A stretch of 64,000 nucleotides of DNA from Bacteroidaceae bacterium (GCA_017559845.1 JAFYQQ010000047.1:1-64000), one strand, 5' to 3'; positions 1 through 8,515 are shown, counted from the first letter of the stretch. Notes: generated from the sequence alone by a model not told the origin. A program made the numbers and translations.

Positions 1-1
1 C

Positions 2-562
2 GGATACCTTACGGTGAAGGATTGTGACCTGTCCATGAACACATTCCTGTTGGATTTTCCCAATAACGAAGTACGCAAGGGTTTCGTTACTTTAGTGGCT
101 AACAATTACATGAAGACCAAGGATGACGCAGGTGGTATGGCACGCGAACTGGTTATGGCTCTCAAGGCTGCCAACCTCGACCGTTTCCGCAAACTGCTGA
201 CCGGATTCCTTGCAGACATTCCCTATACCATGCGCCGGAAGGAAACAGAACGGGAACGTGAACGCTACTTCCACTACACATTCTATCTGCTCATGCGACT
301 GGTCAGCTGTTATACCGTCTACACAGAAAAACAGCAGAGCGAGGGACGTGTGGACTGTATCATAGAAGTGCCCGGCTACATCTATATATTTGAGTTCAAA
401 CTTGATGGTACGGCAGCCGAAGCATTGGCGCAGATTGAGGAGAAAGGCTACGCCCGTCCCTATGCCGCCGACCCGCGTCCGTTGTATCGTATAGGGGTCA
501 GTTTCTCATCCGAAACAGGAACGGTCAGTGATTGGGAAGTGAAGAACCCTGATTTGCAATAA
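2..562 (+). CDS. C-terminal part of a DUF1703-type AAA-ATPase/PD-(D/E)XK nuclease-superfamily protein (5' end outside window)
   Basis: The reading frame is open from base 2, so the N-terminus lies upstream of the window. The visible ~186 residues match the C-terminal nuclease-like half of the abundant Bacteroides proteins that join an AAA-ATPase-like domain to a DUF1703 PD-(D/E)XK fold. What I see: a GYLT/FPNNEVR segment at the start, and near the end a core with VDCIIE, then IFEFKLDG and EALAQIEEKGYA, which supplies the Asp and Glu-x-Lys expected for that fold. A GTG at base 14 is not a credible start because the conserved GYLT segment precedes it. The role of this family is not established. 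It runs convergent to the peptidase operon. Confidence 0.75.
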   Translation, partial: GYLTVKDCDLSMNTFLLDFPNNEVRKGFVTLVANNYMKTKDDAGGMARELVMALKAANLDRFRKLLTGFLADIPYTMRRKETERERERYFHYTFYLLMRLVSCYTVYTEKQQSEGRVDCIIEVPGYIYIFEFKLDGTAAEALAQIEEKGYARPYAADPRPLYRIGVSFSSETGTVSDWEVKNPDLQ

Positions 563-578
563 AATTGCCAAAAAAGTG

Positions 579-643
579 CGTTCTGAGATTTGCGTATTTG
601 TGCGCAAGCGTACAGGCGCACGAAAATATGCGATTCTCAGCAA
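579..643. repeat. Intergenic imperfect palindrome, copy 1
   Basis: This ~65-bp element has arms CGTTCTGAGATTTGCGTATT and AATATGCGATTCTCAGCAA that pair imperfectly around a GC-rich centre containing a second small hairpin. A clear relative lies at 8516-8580 with the same arms and the same GTACAGGC centre. It sits between two convergent gene ends, so it may act as a terminator or be a short repeated extragenic palindrome. Confidence 0.6.
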
Positions 644-688
644 CTCAAAAACAGCAGAATAAACGCAAAGTTGTGCTTATTGTTCCCA

Positions 689-1528
689 TTATTGATTAAA
701 CGGCTTCCTAACGGTTACAGTAAGCGTATTTGTGCGGAAATAATCCTCTGACATATAGATGTAGCCCTTGTGTGCTCCAACCTCGCCCACGGAATTTTTG
801 ATGAGGAAGAAGCATTCACCCTTGGTGTTGTGGCCCATTCCCACAATGTGCATCATGTGGTCATCCTTGAGAAAACGGAAGAAATAAGCAAAGGAACGCA
901 TAAAGGCATTGTAACGGAAAGAGGGTAGAAAGGTCAATGCCACGCCTTTCTTTTGTGAATAACCGGCTCCGTGTATATCGCCTTCCCATACACATGTATG
1001 TCCGTTCCTTAGCGAATGTTTCACCGCTTCAATCATCTGATCCAAAGGGACATTATAGGAGGGGAATCGTTCGTAATTGTCCGGCACATTCAGTATCACG
1101 TCCTTGTAATATGCGGAATGGGCAAAGCTGGTAAGGACTGTGAAGTCTTCAGCCTTTGGCATATTGCAAGTGGGTTCGGGCTTAATCCACTCATCTGTGA
1201 GACCGATTGTATCTAATGTCCTTTTATATGTATCCAAGAAGGTTTGTGCAAGCCCGCCTCTACTGTTTGGATAACGTTTGTGTGCTGCAAAATAAAGTGG
1301 ATTGAGGGTACATTCAGCGCCAACTGCCTGCAATTCAGATTCTATCAAGGAACACATGGAATATGCCCAGCAGTGTGTGGTACGTCCTTGACTTTTTATG
1401 CCGGTATGCGGAAGGGTGATATCCATGACTATACCCTCAGCCTGTGTCCAGTCTATTTGTTTCTGCAGGAAGTTCTCACGGATTTGTTTTCTGATTACCC
1501 GTGCGATGGAGATAATAGGATTCTTCAT
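689..1528 (-). CDS. C1 (papain/bleomycin-hydrolase-like) cysteine peptidase of a peptide-maturation operon
   Basis: A 279-residue cytoplasmic protein without a signal peptide. A Gln47-x5-Cys53-Trp motif (SQGRTTHCW), His227 in an HIVGMGH context and Asn245-Ser supply the oxyanion Gln, nucleophile, base and Asn of clan CA family C1, in the spacing of bleomycin hydrolase-like enzymes. It is the last gene of a five-gene operon; its ATG overlaps the stop of the S26-like peptidase gene by four bases (ATGA), so translation is probably coupled. With PqqD-like, HprK-like and ABC exporter genes upstream, the inferred role is processing a ribosomally made peptide. The family assignment rests on the catalytic motifs; the substrate is unknown. 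Confidence 0.75.
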   Translation of the reverse strand: MKNPIISIARVIRKQIRENFLQKQIDWTQAEGIVMDITLPHTGIKSQGRTTHCWAYSMCSLIESELQAVGAECTLNPLYFAAHKRYPNSRGGLAQTFLDTYKRTLDTIGLTDEWIKPEPTCNMPKAEDFTVLTSFAHSAYYKDVILNVPDNYERFPSYNVPLDQMIEAVKHSLRNGHTCVWEGDIHGAGYSQKKGVALTFLPSFRYNAFMRSFAYFFRFLKDDHMMHIVGMGHNTKGECFFLIKNSVGEVGAHKGYIYMSEDYFRTNTLTVTVRKPFNQ

Positions 1529-2001
1529 CTTGCGCTACGAAGAAAAAGTTTGCGGAAGATAAAGAGCAGATAGCGGCGCACGGGACGGATGTGGTACCAA
1601 ATCATTCCCAGATGTAGCCAGCAACGTCCTGTAGCGTCCGTTTCTTTGCAGTTGGGATGGTGTATGGTCTGCAATATGCCCAGCACCTCATTCCTTTTGA
1701 TTGTTTCAAAACGGCAGATGTTACCGTCGCCAAGAAAATGGTAATGGCTTTCATCCTTTTTAACCAAGCGGTGAATCATGTATTTACCTTCCCACTGATA
1801 CAAAGCGGCTATGCCGAGGGGAAGATCTTGTCCGGTGTAAGGGACAAGCGTAACCTGATCCTTCCCGCCAATGATGAAGGGCAGCATGCTGTTGCCCATG
1901 ACGGACAATCTTACTGCAGTGCCCGAGGCGAGCCGTTCGGCTGCCTGGGCAAAGTATAGGTTGTCTACCAGACGGATTTCCTTATGCAAAACGCCTGTCA
2001 T
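1525..2001 (-). CDS. S24/S26-family signal-peptidase-like protein
   Basis: A 158-residue protein with the S26 serine motif GNSMLP (Ser38) and, about 40 residues on, MIHRLV (His77), the Ser/His arrangement of the S26B (SipW/ER-type) branch rather than the Ser/Lys of LepB. A later LGDGN segment matches the third conserved box of the family. There is no N-terminal membrane anchor, but the C-terminal ~30 residues (LHLGMIWYHIRP to YLLFIFRKLF) are hydrophobic and basic and could bind the membrane. It overlaps both neighbours by ATGA. Small S24/S26 proteins of this kind often accompany PqqD-like and HprK-like genes in putative RiPP loci; a leader-cleavage role is an inference. Confidence 0.75.
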   Translation of the reverse strand: MTGVLHKEIRLVDNLYFAQAAERLASGTAVRLSVMGNSMLPFIIGGKDQVTLVPYTGQDLPLGIAALYQWEGKYMIHRLVKKDESHYHFLGDGNICRFETIKRNEVLGILQTIHHPNCKETDATGRCWLHLGMIWYHIRPVRRYLLFIFRKLFLRSAR

Positions 2002-2861
2002 GATTTGAAAAGCGTCTTGAATGAGAGTTGTGCCGCAGCGGCATCAGGAAGACATTCCAGATGGTATACGGGTGTCTGTTCAAGCACCAGCCCAAGGGTG
2101 TGACTGATGTGGTCGTAGAGCGTATCATCGTATGCGAAATCCGGTGGGCAGGAAGGATGCAGTGCTCCGTATGCCTGAAGGGTGTTCAGACGGAAAATCT
2201 TGTTGTGCGGCGCCTGTGATAGACGGACACAGCCAGCCAGCTGATAGCGTTCTGTGCGGTAGCAGGGAGTCTTTCCACTCCAAGGACTGCCGTACATCCA
2301 GACCTTACCGTCTACCACACGCAGGATGGGACTGTCATCGTTGAGCAGATGCGCACCCTGGATGTTCTCTCTCCACAGACGTGTATGTGTGCTTTTGCCG
2401 GTTCCGCTTTCGCCAAGGAAGATTACGCAGCGGTCTTCCCACACAATGCAGCTGGTGTGTATGGCAATGGTGTCAAGAGGATTGGTCACCCAGCCGTATG
2501 CCATCCAGAGGGCAAAACGGACGATACGGGGCACCATGCAACCATCCATATAAACCGTGGAGCCGTTCTTGGGCATCCATAGTTTGAACACTTCGCCTTG
2601 GGGTGTGATGCTTTCGTAGATGTATCCGTCCTGATAGCGACCGAAGTCATGCGTAAAGCCGTCTATCTCGTTGTGATAAAGTTTCTGGGTAAATTCCGGT
2701 GCCTTTGTGGGGCAGTCAGAAGTGACAAGCGCAAGAGGCGCGTTGTCTGGTTGTTCTGCCATGAAGGGTCGGAAGCCGTCCAGCAGGGAAAGAGTATGCA
2801 GAAGCGCATCGCCAGAAAGGGCGATAAGATGGTCTGCTATGGAAAGATATGTCTGCGTCAT
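1998..2861 (-). CDS. HprK/PEPCK-fold kinase-like protein
   Basis: A 287-residue protein. The C-terminal half carries a P-loop GESGTGKST (residues 150-158) directly after a short beta strand (CVIFLG), and an LNDD acidic motif near residue 175, the hallmark layout of HPr kinase/phosphorylase-like enzymes. The N-terminal ~120 residues are specific to this subfamily. Related proteins occur in lasso-peptide and other RiPP loci, where some phosphorylate the precursor peptide. Here the gene lies between the ABC exporter and S26-like peptidase genes and overlaps both by ATGA. Function as a peptide kinase is inferred from context; a role in carbon catabolite control is unlikely because no HPr gene is nearby. 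Confidence 0.75.
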   Translation of the reverse strand: MTQTYLSIADHLIALSGDALLHTLSLLDGFRPFMAEQPDNAPLALVTSDCPTKAPEFTQKLYHNEIDGFTHDFGRYQDGYIYESITPQGEVFKLWMPKNGSTVYMDGCMVPRIVRFALWMAYGWVTNPLDTIAIHTSCIVWEDRCVIFLGESGTGKSTHTRLWRENIQGAHLLNDDSPILRVVDGKVWMYGSPWSGKTPCYRTERYQLAGCVRLSQAPHNKIFRLNTLQAYGALHPSCPPDFAYDDTLYDHISHTLGLVLEQTPVYHLECLPDAAAAQLSFKTLFKS

Positions 2862-4498
2862 AATGCTGATGAACTATAGTTTTCTATGTTGATAATCTTG
2901 TCGCAAAAGCGGAGCGAGGAATCGCGGTGGGCAATGATGATGAGGGTGATGCCGTGCAGATGGGCAGAGAGTTCCTCAAGTGCCGAAGTGATTTCGCTTT
3001 CCGTGGCGTTGTCCAGTGCGGATGTGGCCTCGTCAAAGAAGAGCACTTCCGCTTCCTTGTACAAGGCACGGGCTATGCCAATGCGCTGTTTCTGTCCTCC
3101 GGAAAGTCTGCTGCCGTATTCGCCCAGGGGAGTGTCAATACCTTCGGGCAGGGCCTCTGCCCATGCGTCAAGGTGTACTTGTTGAAGCACTTTGCGTATC
3201 TTCTCTCTGTCGATGTGTTCCTGTCCCAGTGCGATGTTCTCTGCCAAAGAACCGTGAATGATGAATATGTCCTGCGGAACATACCCCACAAGTTTGTGCC
3301 ACGATGCCCTGCTCTGGGGTGTAAGCGGTGTGCCGTCTATGCGGATCTCTCCACCAGTGGGTGCGAAAAAGCCTAACATCAGATGGAAAAGCGTGGTCTT
3401 ACCCGATCCGCTGGTGCCCTGTATGCCCAGACATTGTCCGCGGGGGATGGTCAGATTGAAATCCTTTAACACCGTGTCTCCATCGGGGAAAGAGAAGGAC
3501 AGATGCCTGATTTCAATTTCTTTTTGGAAACTGATTTCCGCAGCTGTTTCGTCTTGTGGTTGCTTCTCTTCGGCAATGCCTTCCTGTACTGTCTGGATGG
3601 CATGTGCGGCGTTCTGCAATGAAGTCCATGAAGCCAGCAACATGCGGGCGGAAGGAATCATGCGGTAGGCTGCCACAGCAAAGACTCCGCTTACGATACG
3701 CAAGTCGCCCTGGGTGACCAAAAGCAGAAGCATGATGCCAATGACGATGGAGGCTTCCGATATGAGCATGGGCAAGAATTGCAGACGCTCATAGCGAAGG
3801 CGGCAGGATGTAATCTTGTCCAGCCCTTGTCTGAAGGTCTCCAGCGATGAATGGAAGGCCTGGTTGATTTCCAATTCGCTGTATCCGCGGAAAGCTTCTA
3901 CCACAAGGCGCGACTGTCTGCGCCGTGCTTCCAGTTCCTCCTTGCCATATTGGGTCATGCGGCCCTTTACAGCCCGTGCATAAATGAACAGCAGCGGCAG
4001 CAACACCAGGCAGAGCAGCAGTCCGGCCAGGGGAGAGAAGACAAGCAGGGTGATGATGATGAACAATAGCAACACGGACTCGCTGCATATCCGCAGCATG
4101 GGTGCCAGCACGTTCAGACTGAACATGTAGCAAATGAAATTCACCTCATAACCCAACTGTACGGTGCTCTTGCTTTTCAAGAATAGCAGTCCGCGTTCGT
4201 AATAACGGCTGAACATGGCTTGGCTGAGCCGTTTGTTGATGTTCAGCAGATACTGGCTCTGATAGCGTGTGAGCAGATAGGCCAGACCGTTCTTGCACAG
4301 CACAAAAAGCAGTACGCCACAGCAGAGGAACAGGATTTTCCAACGGTCCGGACTGTCTCCCATTACCATTATCAGGATGGGAATCAACGCCGCCACACCG
4401 GCAAAATCCAGCAGGGCACGCAAGAAAACGGTTGCCACCACCCTTATGCTGAGACGCTTCTCCTCGCGGGAAAGCAGAGAAAGGACCTGCTTAATCAT
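2858..4498 (-). CDS. ABC exporter, fused membrane and ATP-binding domains
   Basis: A 546-residue half-transporter of the MsbA/exporter type: an N-terminal membrane domain with about six hydrophobic helices, then a nucleotide-binding domain with Walker A GTSGSGKTT (about residue 359), Q-loop, signature LSGGQKQR (about 465), Walker B FFDEATSALD and an AHRD switch histidine. I chose the start at 4498 (MIKQ), whose ATG overlaps the last codons of the PqqD-like gene, because residues upstream of it would be antisense-like and basic without a helix. There is no C39 peptidase domain, so leader removal must depend on another enzyme, plausibly one of the two peptidases of the operon. Predicted to export the matured product. 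Confidence 0.85.
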   Translation of the reverse strand: MIKQVLSLLSREEKRLSIRVVATVFLRALLDFAGVAALIPILIMVMGDSPDRWKILFLCCGVLLFVLCKNGLAYLLTRYQSQYLLNINKRLSQAMFSRYYERGLLFLKSKSTVQLGYEVNFICYMFSLNVLAPMLRICSESVLLLFIIITLLVFSPLAGLLLCLVLLPLLFIYARAVKGRMTQYGKEELEARRRQSRLVVEAFRGYSELEINQAFHSSLETFRQGLDKITSCRLRYERLQFLPMLISEASIVIGIMLLLLVTQGDLRIVSGVFAVAAYRMIPSARMLLASWTSLQNAAHAIQTVQEGIAEEKQPQDETAAEISFQKEIEIRHLSFSFPDGDTVLKDFNLTIPRGQCLGIQGTSGSGKTTLFHLMLGFFAPTGGEIRIDGTPLTPQSRASWHKLVGYVPQDIFIIHGSLAENIALGQEHIDREKIRKVLQQVHLDAWAEALPEGIDTPLGEYGSRLSGGQKQRIGIARALYKEAEVLFFDEATSALDNATESEITSALEELSAHLHGITLIIIAHRDSSLRFCDKIINIENYSSSAL

Positions 4499-4760
4499 GC
4501 AGGATGTTGCACTGGCGCATACTCTGGAAGAACTTCTCGGCGTCTGCCTGGGCCTGTTCTTCTGTGATGCCATATTGTGCGGTCAGGAATGCAACGGCAT
4601 CCTGTGCGGTAAAGTCTTTTCCTGCGAGTGCGTTCCAGAGGGCGTATGCCGTGCGGTTCAGTGAGATGATTTGCGTCATGTTCACCTGATCCTTACCCTG
4701 GTCCACTACGATGTATTCTCCAGCAACGGAGCGTACTTTGAATCTTGAATCTATCTTCAT
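4491..4760 (-). CDS. PqqD-family protein (RiPP recognition element-like)
   Basis: An 89-residue protein with the PqqD pattern: an N-terminal beta hairpin (FKVRSVAGEYIVVD), then ISLNRTAYALWNAL, a GKDFTAQD turn, and helices ending in ITEEQAQADAEKFF. PqqD domains bind the leader of ribosomal peptides and present it to modifying enzymes. The start is set at 4760 because the upstream candidate start near 4790 overlaps a TAATTTTG promoter box. It is the first gene of the operon and the only candidate leader-binding component. The precursor it would recognise is not next to it. Confidence 0.8.
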   Translation of the reverse strand: MKIDSRFKVRSVAGEYIVVDQGKDQVNMTQIISLNRTAYALWNALAGKDFTAQDAVAFLTAQYGITEEQAQADAEKFFQSMRQCNILHD

Positions 4761-4787
4761 ATTGCTTAAACGTTTTGAAATTTTGTG

Positions 4788-4795
4788 CAAAATTA
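4788..4795 (-). promoter_or_regulatory. -7 box of the PqqD-like operon
   Basis: TAATTTTG on the minus strand matches the Bacteroidetes TAnnTTTG consensus and lies 27 bases upstream of the chosen ATG at 4760. Confidence 0.7.
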
Positions 4796-4914
4796 CTACA
4801 TTATAATATAATTACGTGCGTTTTCTGTAAAATAAAAGTGGAAATTCTCGTTTCTTGATTCTTTTTTGTATAGAAAAGGTTGTGTAATGCATCGTGGCCA
4901 ATGACGGGGATCTC

Positions 4915-5331
4915 TTACCCCAAGTCCAGATCTTTTATAAATTCATCCAAGCGAATGACTGCAACGCTTGGGAAAGGAATATCTGCCAGTATGCGGAAAT
5001 GTGCGTCTTCGCTGACGATGTAATCGGCGCCAGCAATGATAGCGCAGTCCACAAATTTGTTGTCATCAGGGTCTTGTTCTATAAGCCCGAATCGGTATTG
5101 AGGATCTATCATCCGTGTGTATGGACTACGGGCAATGGCATTCACAATGTTGTGTGCCACAGCCGCGTTGGCAACTCGCTCCAGAATCTCATTATATTCA
5201 GTCAGTATGTCATTGCTTACACATAGGGTGTAGCGCCCATCGCGAAAAGCTTGCCATACCGGGCGATAAGGACTGTGCAGCGAAATCATCTGCACCAGAC
5301 AGTTTGTGTCAAGTACAATCTGACGACTCAT
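4915..5331 (-). CDS. PIN-domain toxin
   Basis: A 138-residue PIN nuclease-like protein. Asp8 in IVLDTNCLVQ, Glu45 in ILTEYNEIL, and a C-terminal DPDDNKFVDCA...GADYIVSEDAHF block provide the acidic metal-binding residues of the fold and are typical of the single-domain PIN toxins (COG1569-like). Its ATG overlaps the stop of the upstream antitoxin gene. PIN toxins are usually ribonucleases. It ends about 120 bases before the promoter of the PqqD-like operon and is unrelated to it in function as far as can be seen. Confidence 0.85.
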   Translation of the reverse strand: MSRQIVLDTNCLVQMISLHSPYRPVWQAFRDGRYTLCVSNDILTEYNEILERVANAAVAHNIVNAIARSPYTRMIDPQYRFGLIEQDPDDNKFVDCAIIAGADYIVSEDAHFRILADIPFPSVAVIRLDEFIKDLDLG

Positions 5332-5630
5332 TGCTTGTAAGGTGTTCTAAAATGGGTGTTCTGAAGGTTGTGCAGCGTCTGCTCATCCCATTCTCCAGAC
5401 TGCCACAAACGCTCCATCTCTTCATCGGCGCGACGTGCAAAGAATTCGCTGATGGCATGCTTGAGCGCCATCAGCTCATCATCGTTCTGGATGGTGGCCA
5501 TCACATTAAGAAGTTCTATCTGCGCTTCGTTGAAGACTGTACGGTTTACTTTAGTTGCCTGCCCGTAAGTAGCTATAGGTTCGCCGGCATTGGGAATCTC
5601 TGTTGTTGGTGTCTTATAAGTCTTGTCCAT
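5328..5630 (-). CDS. Antitoxin partner of the PIN toxin
   Basis: A 100-residue protein (from 5630) with an N-terminal PTTEIPNAGEPIATYGQ segment and a helical, Glu-rich C-terminus containing LMALKHAISEFFARRADEEME. This is the usual antitoxin type seen in front of COG1569-like PIN toxins, though I cannot name a specific DNA-binding fold. I chose the ATG at 5630 because a promoter box TAAATTTG covers 5664-5671, which excludes the longer reading frame. The two genes overlap by ATGA and are probably autoregulated from this promoter. Confidence 0.75.
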   Translation of the reverse strand: MDKTYKTPTTEIPNAGEPIATYGQATKVNRTVFNEAQIELLNVMATIQNDDELMALKHAISEFFARRADEEMERLWQSGEWDEQTLHNLQNTHFRTPYKQ

Positions 5631-5663
5631 AGGGGAAATGCTTATATTTCTTGTTTTCAAGGA

Positions 5664-5671
5664 CAAATTTA
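5664..5671 (-). promoter_or_regulatory. -7 box of the PIN toxin-antitoxin operon
   Basis: TAAATTTG on the minus strand lies 33 bases upstream of the antitoxin ATG at 5630. It is divergent from the rhamnosidase promoter 35 bases away. Confidence 0.7.
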
Positions 5672-5705
5672 CATAAAAACTGCGACATATAAGCTGATTT
5701 TTATG

Positions 5706-5713
5706 TAAATTTG
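5706..5713 (+). promoter_or_regulatory. -7 box of the rhamnosidase gene
   Basis: TAAATTTG on the plus strand, 33 bases upstream of the ATG at 5747, preceded by an AT-rich stretch. Confidence 0.7.
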
Positions 5714-5746
5714 CACGTATATACTAACAATCAAAGAACAAACAAC

Positions 5747-8395
5747 ATGATGAGAAAGGCCAAATATGCATGGGTGTTGTTGGCTTGCATGGGGCAGGTC
5801 GTGATGGCACAGGAATTAAAGGTGGAAGGGCTGAAGACGGAACATCTGGAATGCCCGATGGGTGTGGACACAGCTTCGCCACGACTGGCATGGCACATGG
5901 TTTCCGACCGAAAAGGGGCGCGACAGCAGTCATACCGCTTGGTTGTAGGATTGGATTCAGCACAAGTGGCTGCCGGTACCGGTGATGCATGGGATACGGG
6001 TGTGATGGTATCCGATTGCATTTCTGCCAGATATGATGGAAGGCCCCTAAAGCCCCGCACACGCTATTACTGGCAAGTGGCCGTTACGGATGAGACCGGG
6101 CGAAAAGCATTGTCTGAGGTGGCGTATTTTGAGACTGGAAAAATGGGTATGGATGCATGGCAGGGCAATTGGATAAGCGATTCGCGCAATTGCCACCATC
6201 AGCCTGCTCCTTATTTCCGCAGAAAGTTTTCGGTGGACAAACCTGTCCGTTCTGCCCGCATCTATGTGGCTGTGGCTGGTCTTTATCAGCTCCATTTCAA
6301 TGGCAAGCGCTTGGGTGATACTATGCTTGACCCTGTATATACCCGCTTTGACCGTCGTAACATGTATGTAACCTACGATGTGACTTCTGCCATCAAGCAA
6401 AAGGAAAATGTGGTGGGCATTGTACTTGGAAACGGATGGTATAACCATCAGCCTTTGGCGGTGTGGAATTTCGAGACGGCTCCTTGGCGCAACCGCCCGG
6501 CCTTCTGCTTGGATCTTCACCTGACTTATGAGGACGGTACCGAGCAAACAGTTAGTACGGACTACAGCTGGCGAACCACCGACCAAGGTCCTTGGCGCAA
6601 GAACAACATCTACACCGGCGAGTTCTATGATTTCTCCATGCAGATGGAGGGTTGGGACAGCCCGGGCTATGATGACAGCAAATGGAGAGGCGTAAGGCTC
6701 AGACAGTCACCTTCGCCACAGATTACCTCTCAGCAGATGCGTCCAATCCGTGCTTGCCGTGAGTATCCTGCCATGAAGTTTACGCAACTGTCCGACGGTG
6801 TGTATCTCTATGATTTTGGATATAATATGGCAGGTGTTACCCGCTTCCGTCTGAAAGGAACGAAAGGCACTGTTGTAAGGGTGCGCCACGGAGAACGTCT
6901 TGGCAAGGATGGTCGTTTGGACCAGTCTAACATAGATGTATATTACAGGGGCGATAAGGAGGCCGACCCCTTCCAGACGGACGTACTGACCCTAAGCGGA
7001 GGCGAGGACGAGTTTATGGCACGTTTCAACTACAAGGGTTTCCGCTATGTGCAAGTGGAGGCCTCGGCTCCCGTTGAGATTGGCAAGGAGAGCATGGTGG
7101 CATATTTTGTACACAGCGATGTGCCCCAGGTGGGTGAAATCAAGTCGTCGGAGAAACTGATTGAAGGACTTATGGCGGCATCCAACCAAGCCTACCTCTC
7201 CAACTTGATGGGCTATCCCACGGACTGCCCACAGCGCGAGAAGAACGGATGGACGGGCGATGGCCATCTGGCAATAGAAGCGGCATTGTACAACTTTGAC
7301 GGCATCACCGTGTACGAGAAATGGATGGCCGACCATCGCGACGAGCAGCAGCCCAACGGTGTGCTGCCCGACATTATCCCCACTTGCGGCTGGGGCTACG
7401 GCACAGACAATGGACTGGACTGGACCAGCACCATTGCCATCATCCCCTGGAACCTTTATCTGTTCTATGGCGACGACGAGGCGCTCCGCCGCTGCTATCC
7501 TCACATCAAGCGATATGTGGATTATGTCGGACGTATCAGCCGCGGTCATCTTACCACCTGGGGACGTGGAGACTGGGTGCCCGTTACGGTGGGTTCCAAC
7601 AAGGAACTGACTTCCAGCGTATACTATTATGTGGACACACAGATTCTGGCCCGTGCAGCCAAAATGTTCGGATACACAGAGGATTACGAGAAATACAGCC
7701 GTCTGGCTGTTGACATCCGAAAGGCCATCAACGACAAATACCTGGATGCGCAGAAGGGAATCTATGCCAGCGGTACACAGACCGAACTGAGCGTACCGCT
7801 CTATTGGGGTATAGTGCCCGACGAATTCAAGGCAAAGGTGGCATACAACCTCAATCAGAAGGTCATTGCATCGGGTCACCATCTGGATGTGGGCGTGCTC
7901 GGCTGCAAGGCGTTGCTCAATGCCCTTTGCGAGAACGGCTATACAGAAACCGCCTACAAGGTGGCCGTGCAGGACACTTATCCCTCTTGGGGATGGTGGG
8001 TGGTGAACGGTGCCACCACATTGTTGGAAAACTGGAAGCTGGATGCCACACGCGACATCTCGGACAACCACATGATGTTTGGCGAGATTGGTGCCTGGTT
8101 CTATAAAGGATTGGGCGGAATCTATCCCGACAGTGAGAAGCCCGGCTTCAAGCACATCCGCCTGAGACCTTATTTCCCCGACGGTCTGGAAACCTTTACG
8201 GCAAGCCATACGTCACCCTACGGCCAGATTGTGTCCGGATGGACAACCAAGGGCAAGAAGGTGAATTACCGCATAACTATCCCTGCCAACTGCACTGCCA
8301 CCCTGGAACTGCCGTTCGGATGGACAGCCGGCGGTGAGAGCCGTATGGAACTGCAATCTGGAACTTATCAGTTCTCTTGCCGTCAGGCAAAATAA
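5747..8395 (+). CDS. Secreted alpha-L-rhamnosidase (GH78)
   Basis: An 882-residue exoenzyme that removes terminal alpha-L-rhamnose from plant polysaccharides or glycosides. A signal peptide (MMRKAKYAWVLLACMGQ, cleaved after VMA) is followed by a fibronectin-like domain (LECPMGVDTASPRLAW), the N-terminal jelly-roll domain with WISD and YVAVAGLYQLHFNG, and the (alpha/alpha)6 catalytic domain with the family signature DCPQREKNGWTGDGH at about residues 492-506 and GTDNGLDW later. The C-terminal beta domain carries SPYGQIVSGW. The ATG at 5747 was preferred because an upstream TTG start falls inside the promoter box. No SusC/SusD or other hydrolase genes are adjacent, so it is not part of a visible utilisation locus. 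Confidence 0.92.
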   Translation: MMRKAKYAWVLLACMGQVVMAQELKVEGLKTEHLECPMGVDTASPRLAWHMVSDRKGARQQSYRLVVGLDSAQVAAGTGDAWDTGVMVSDCISARYDGRPLKPRTRYYWQVAVTDETGRKALSEVAYFETGKMGMDAWQGNWISDSRNCHHQPAPYFRRKFSVDKPVRSARIYVAVAGLYQLHFNGKRLGDTMLDPVYTRFDRRNMYVTYDVTSAIKQKENVVGIVLGNGWYNHQPLAVWNFETAPWRNRPAFCLDLHLTYEDGTEQTVSTDYSWRTTDQGPWRKNNIYTGEFYDFSMQMEGWDSPGYDDSKWRGVRLRQSPSPQITSQQMRPIRACREYPAMKFTQLSDGVYLYDFGYNMAGVTRFRLKGTKGTVVRVRHGERLGKDGRLDQSNIDVYYRGDKEADPFQTDVLTLSGGEDEFMARFNYKGFRYVQVEASAPVEIGKESMVAYFVHSDVPQVGEIKSSEKLIEGLMAASNQAYLSNLMGYPTDCPQREKNGWTGDGHLAIEAALYNFDGITVYEKWMADHRDEQQPNGVLPDIIPTCGWGYGTDNGLDWTSTIAIIPWNLYLFYGDDEALRRCYPHIKRYVDYVGRISRGHLTTWGRGDWVPVTVGSNKELTSSVYYYVDTQILARAAKMFGYTEDYEKYSRLAVDIRKAINDKYLDAQKGIYASGTQTELSVPLYWGIVPDEFKAKVAYNLNQKVIASGHHLDVGVLGCKALLNALCENGYTETAYKVAVQDTYPSWGWWVVNGATTLLENWKLDATRDISDNHMMFGEIGAWFYKGLGGIYPDSEKPGFKHIRLRPYFPDGLETFTASHTSPYGQIVSGWTTKGKKVNYRITIPANCTATLELPFGWTAGGESRMELQSGTYQFSCRQAK

Positions 8396-8439
8396 AAACT
8401 CAGAATAGCAAAAATAATCCAAGCCATTGAAATGGCCAA

Positions 8440-8475
8440 CCCAATGCATTGCGATGCCCAACGCAATGCATTGGG
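8440..8475 (+). terminator. Perfect 14-bp hairpin after the rhamnosidase gene
   Basis: The stem CCCAATGCATTGCG pairs perfectly with CGCAATGCATTGGG around an 8-base loop. Each arm contains the self-complementary decamer CAATGCATTG. It begins 45 bases after the rhamnosidase stop but has no good T-run, so it may be a Rho-independent-like terminator, an RNA-stabilising hairpin or a protein-binding palindrome. Confidence 0.5.
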
Positions 8476-8515
8476 TTTATCATTGCAAAGCATTGCATTT
8501 TTCCACGCTCCCAGC

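Noticed and set aside
689..4760. Lasso-peptide cluster
   Set aside because: PqqD-like, HprK-like and ABC genes fit, but there is no asparagine-synthetase-like cyclase, no transglutaminase-like leader peptidase and no precursor.
4812..4892. 26-codon minus-strand ORF between the PIN toxin gene and the PqqD-like operon, a possible precursor peptide
   Set aside because: It ends upstream of the operon promoter, is basic and featureless, has no clear promoter or ribosome site of its own, and does not resemble the IEKGF peptides.
6992..8209. 405-codon antisense ORF over the rhamnosidase gene
   Set aside because: It is a shadow of a recognisable GH78 enzyme; the translation has no family pattern.
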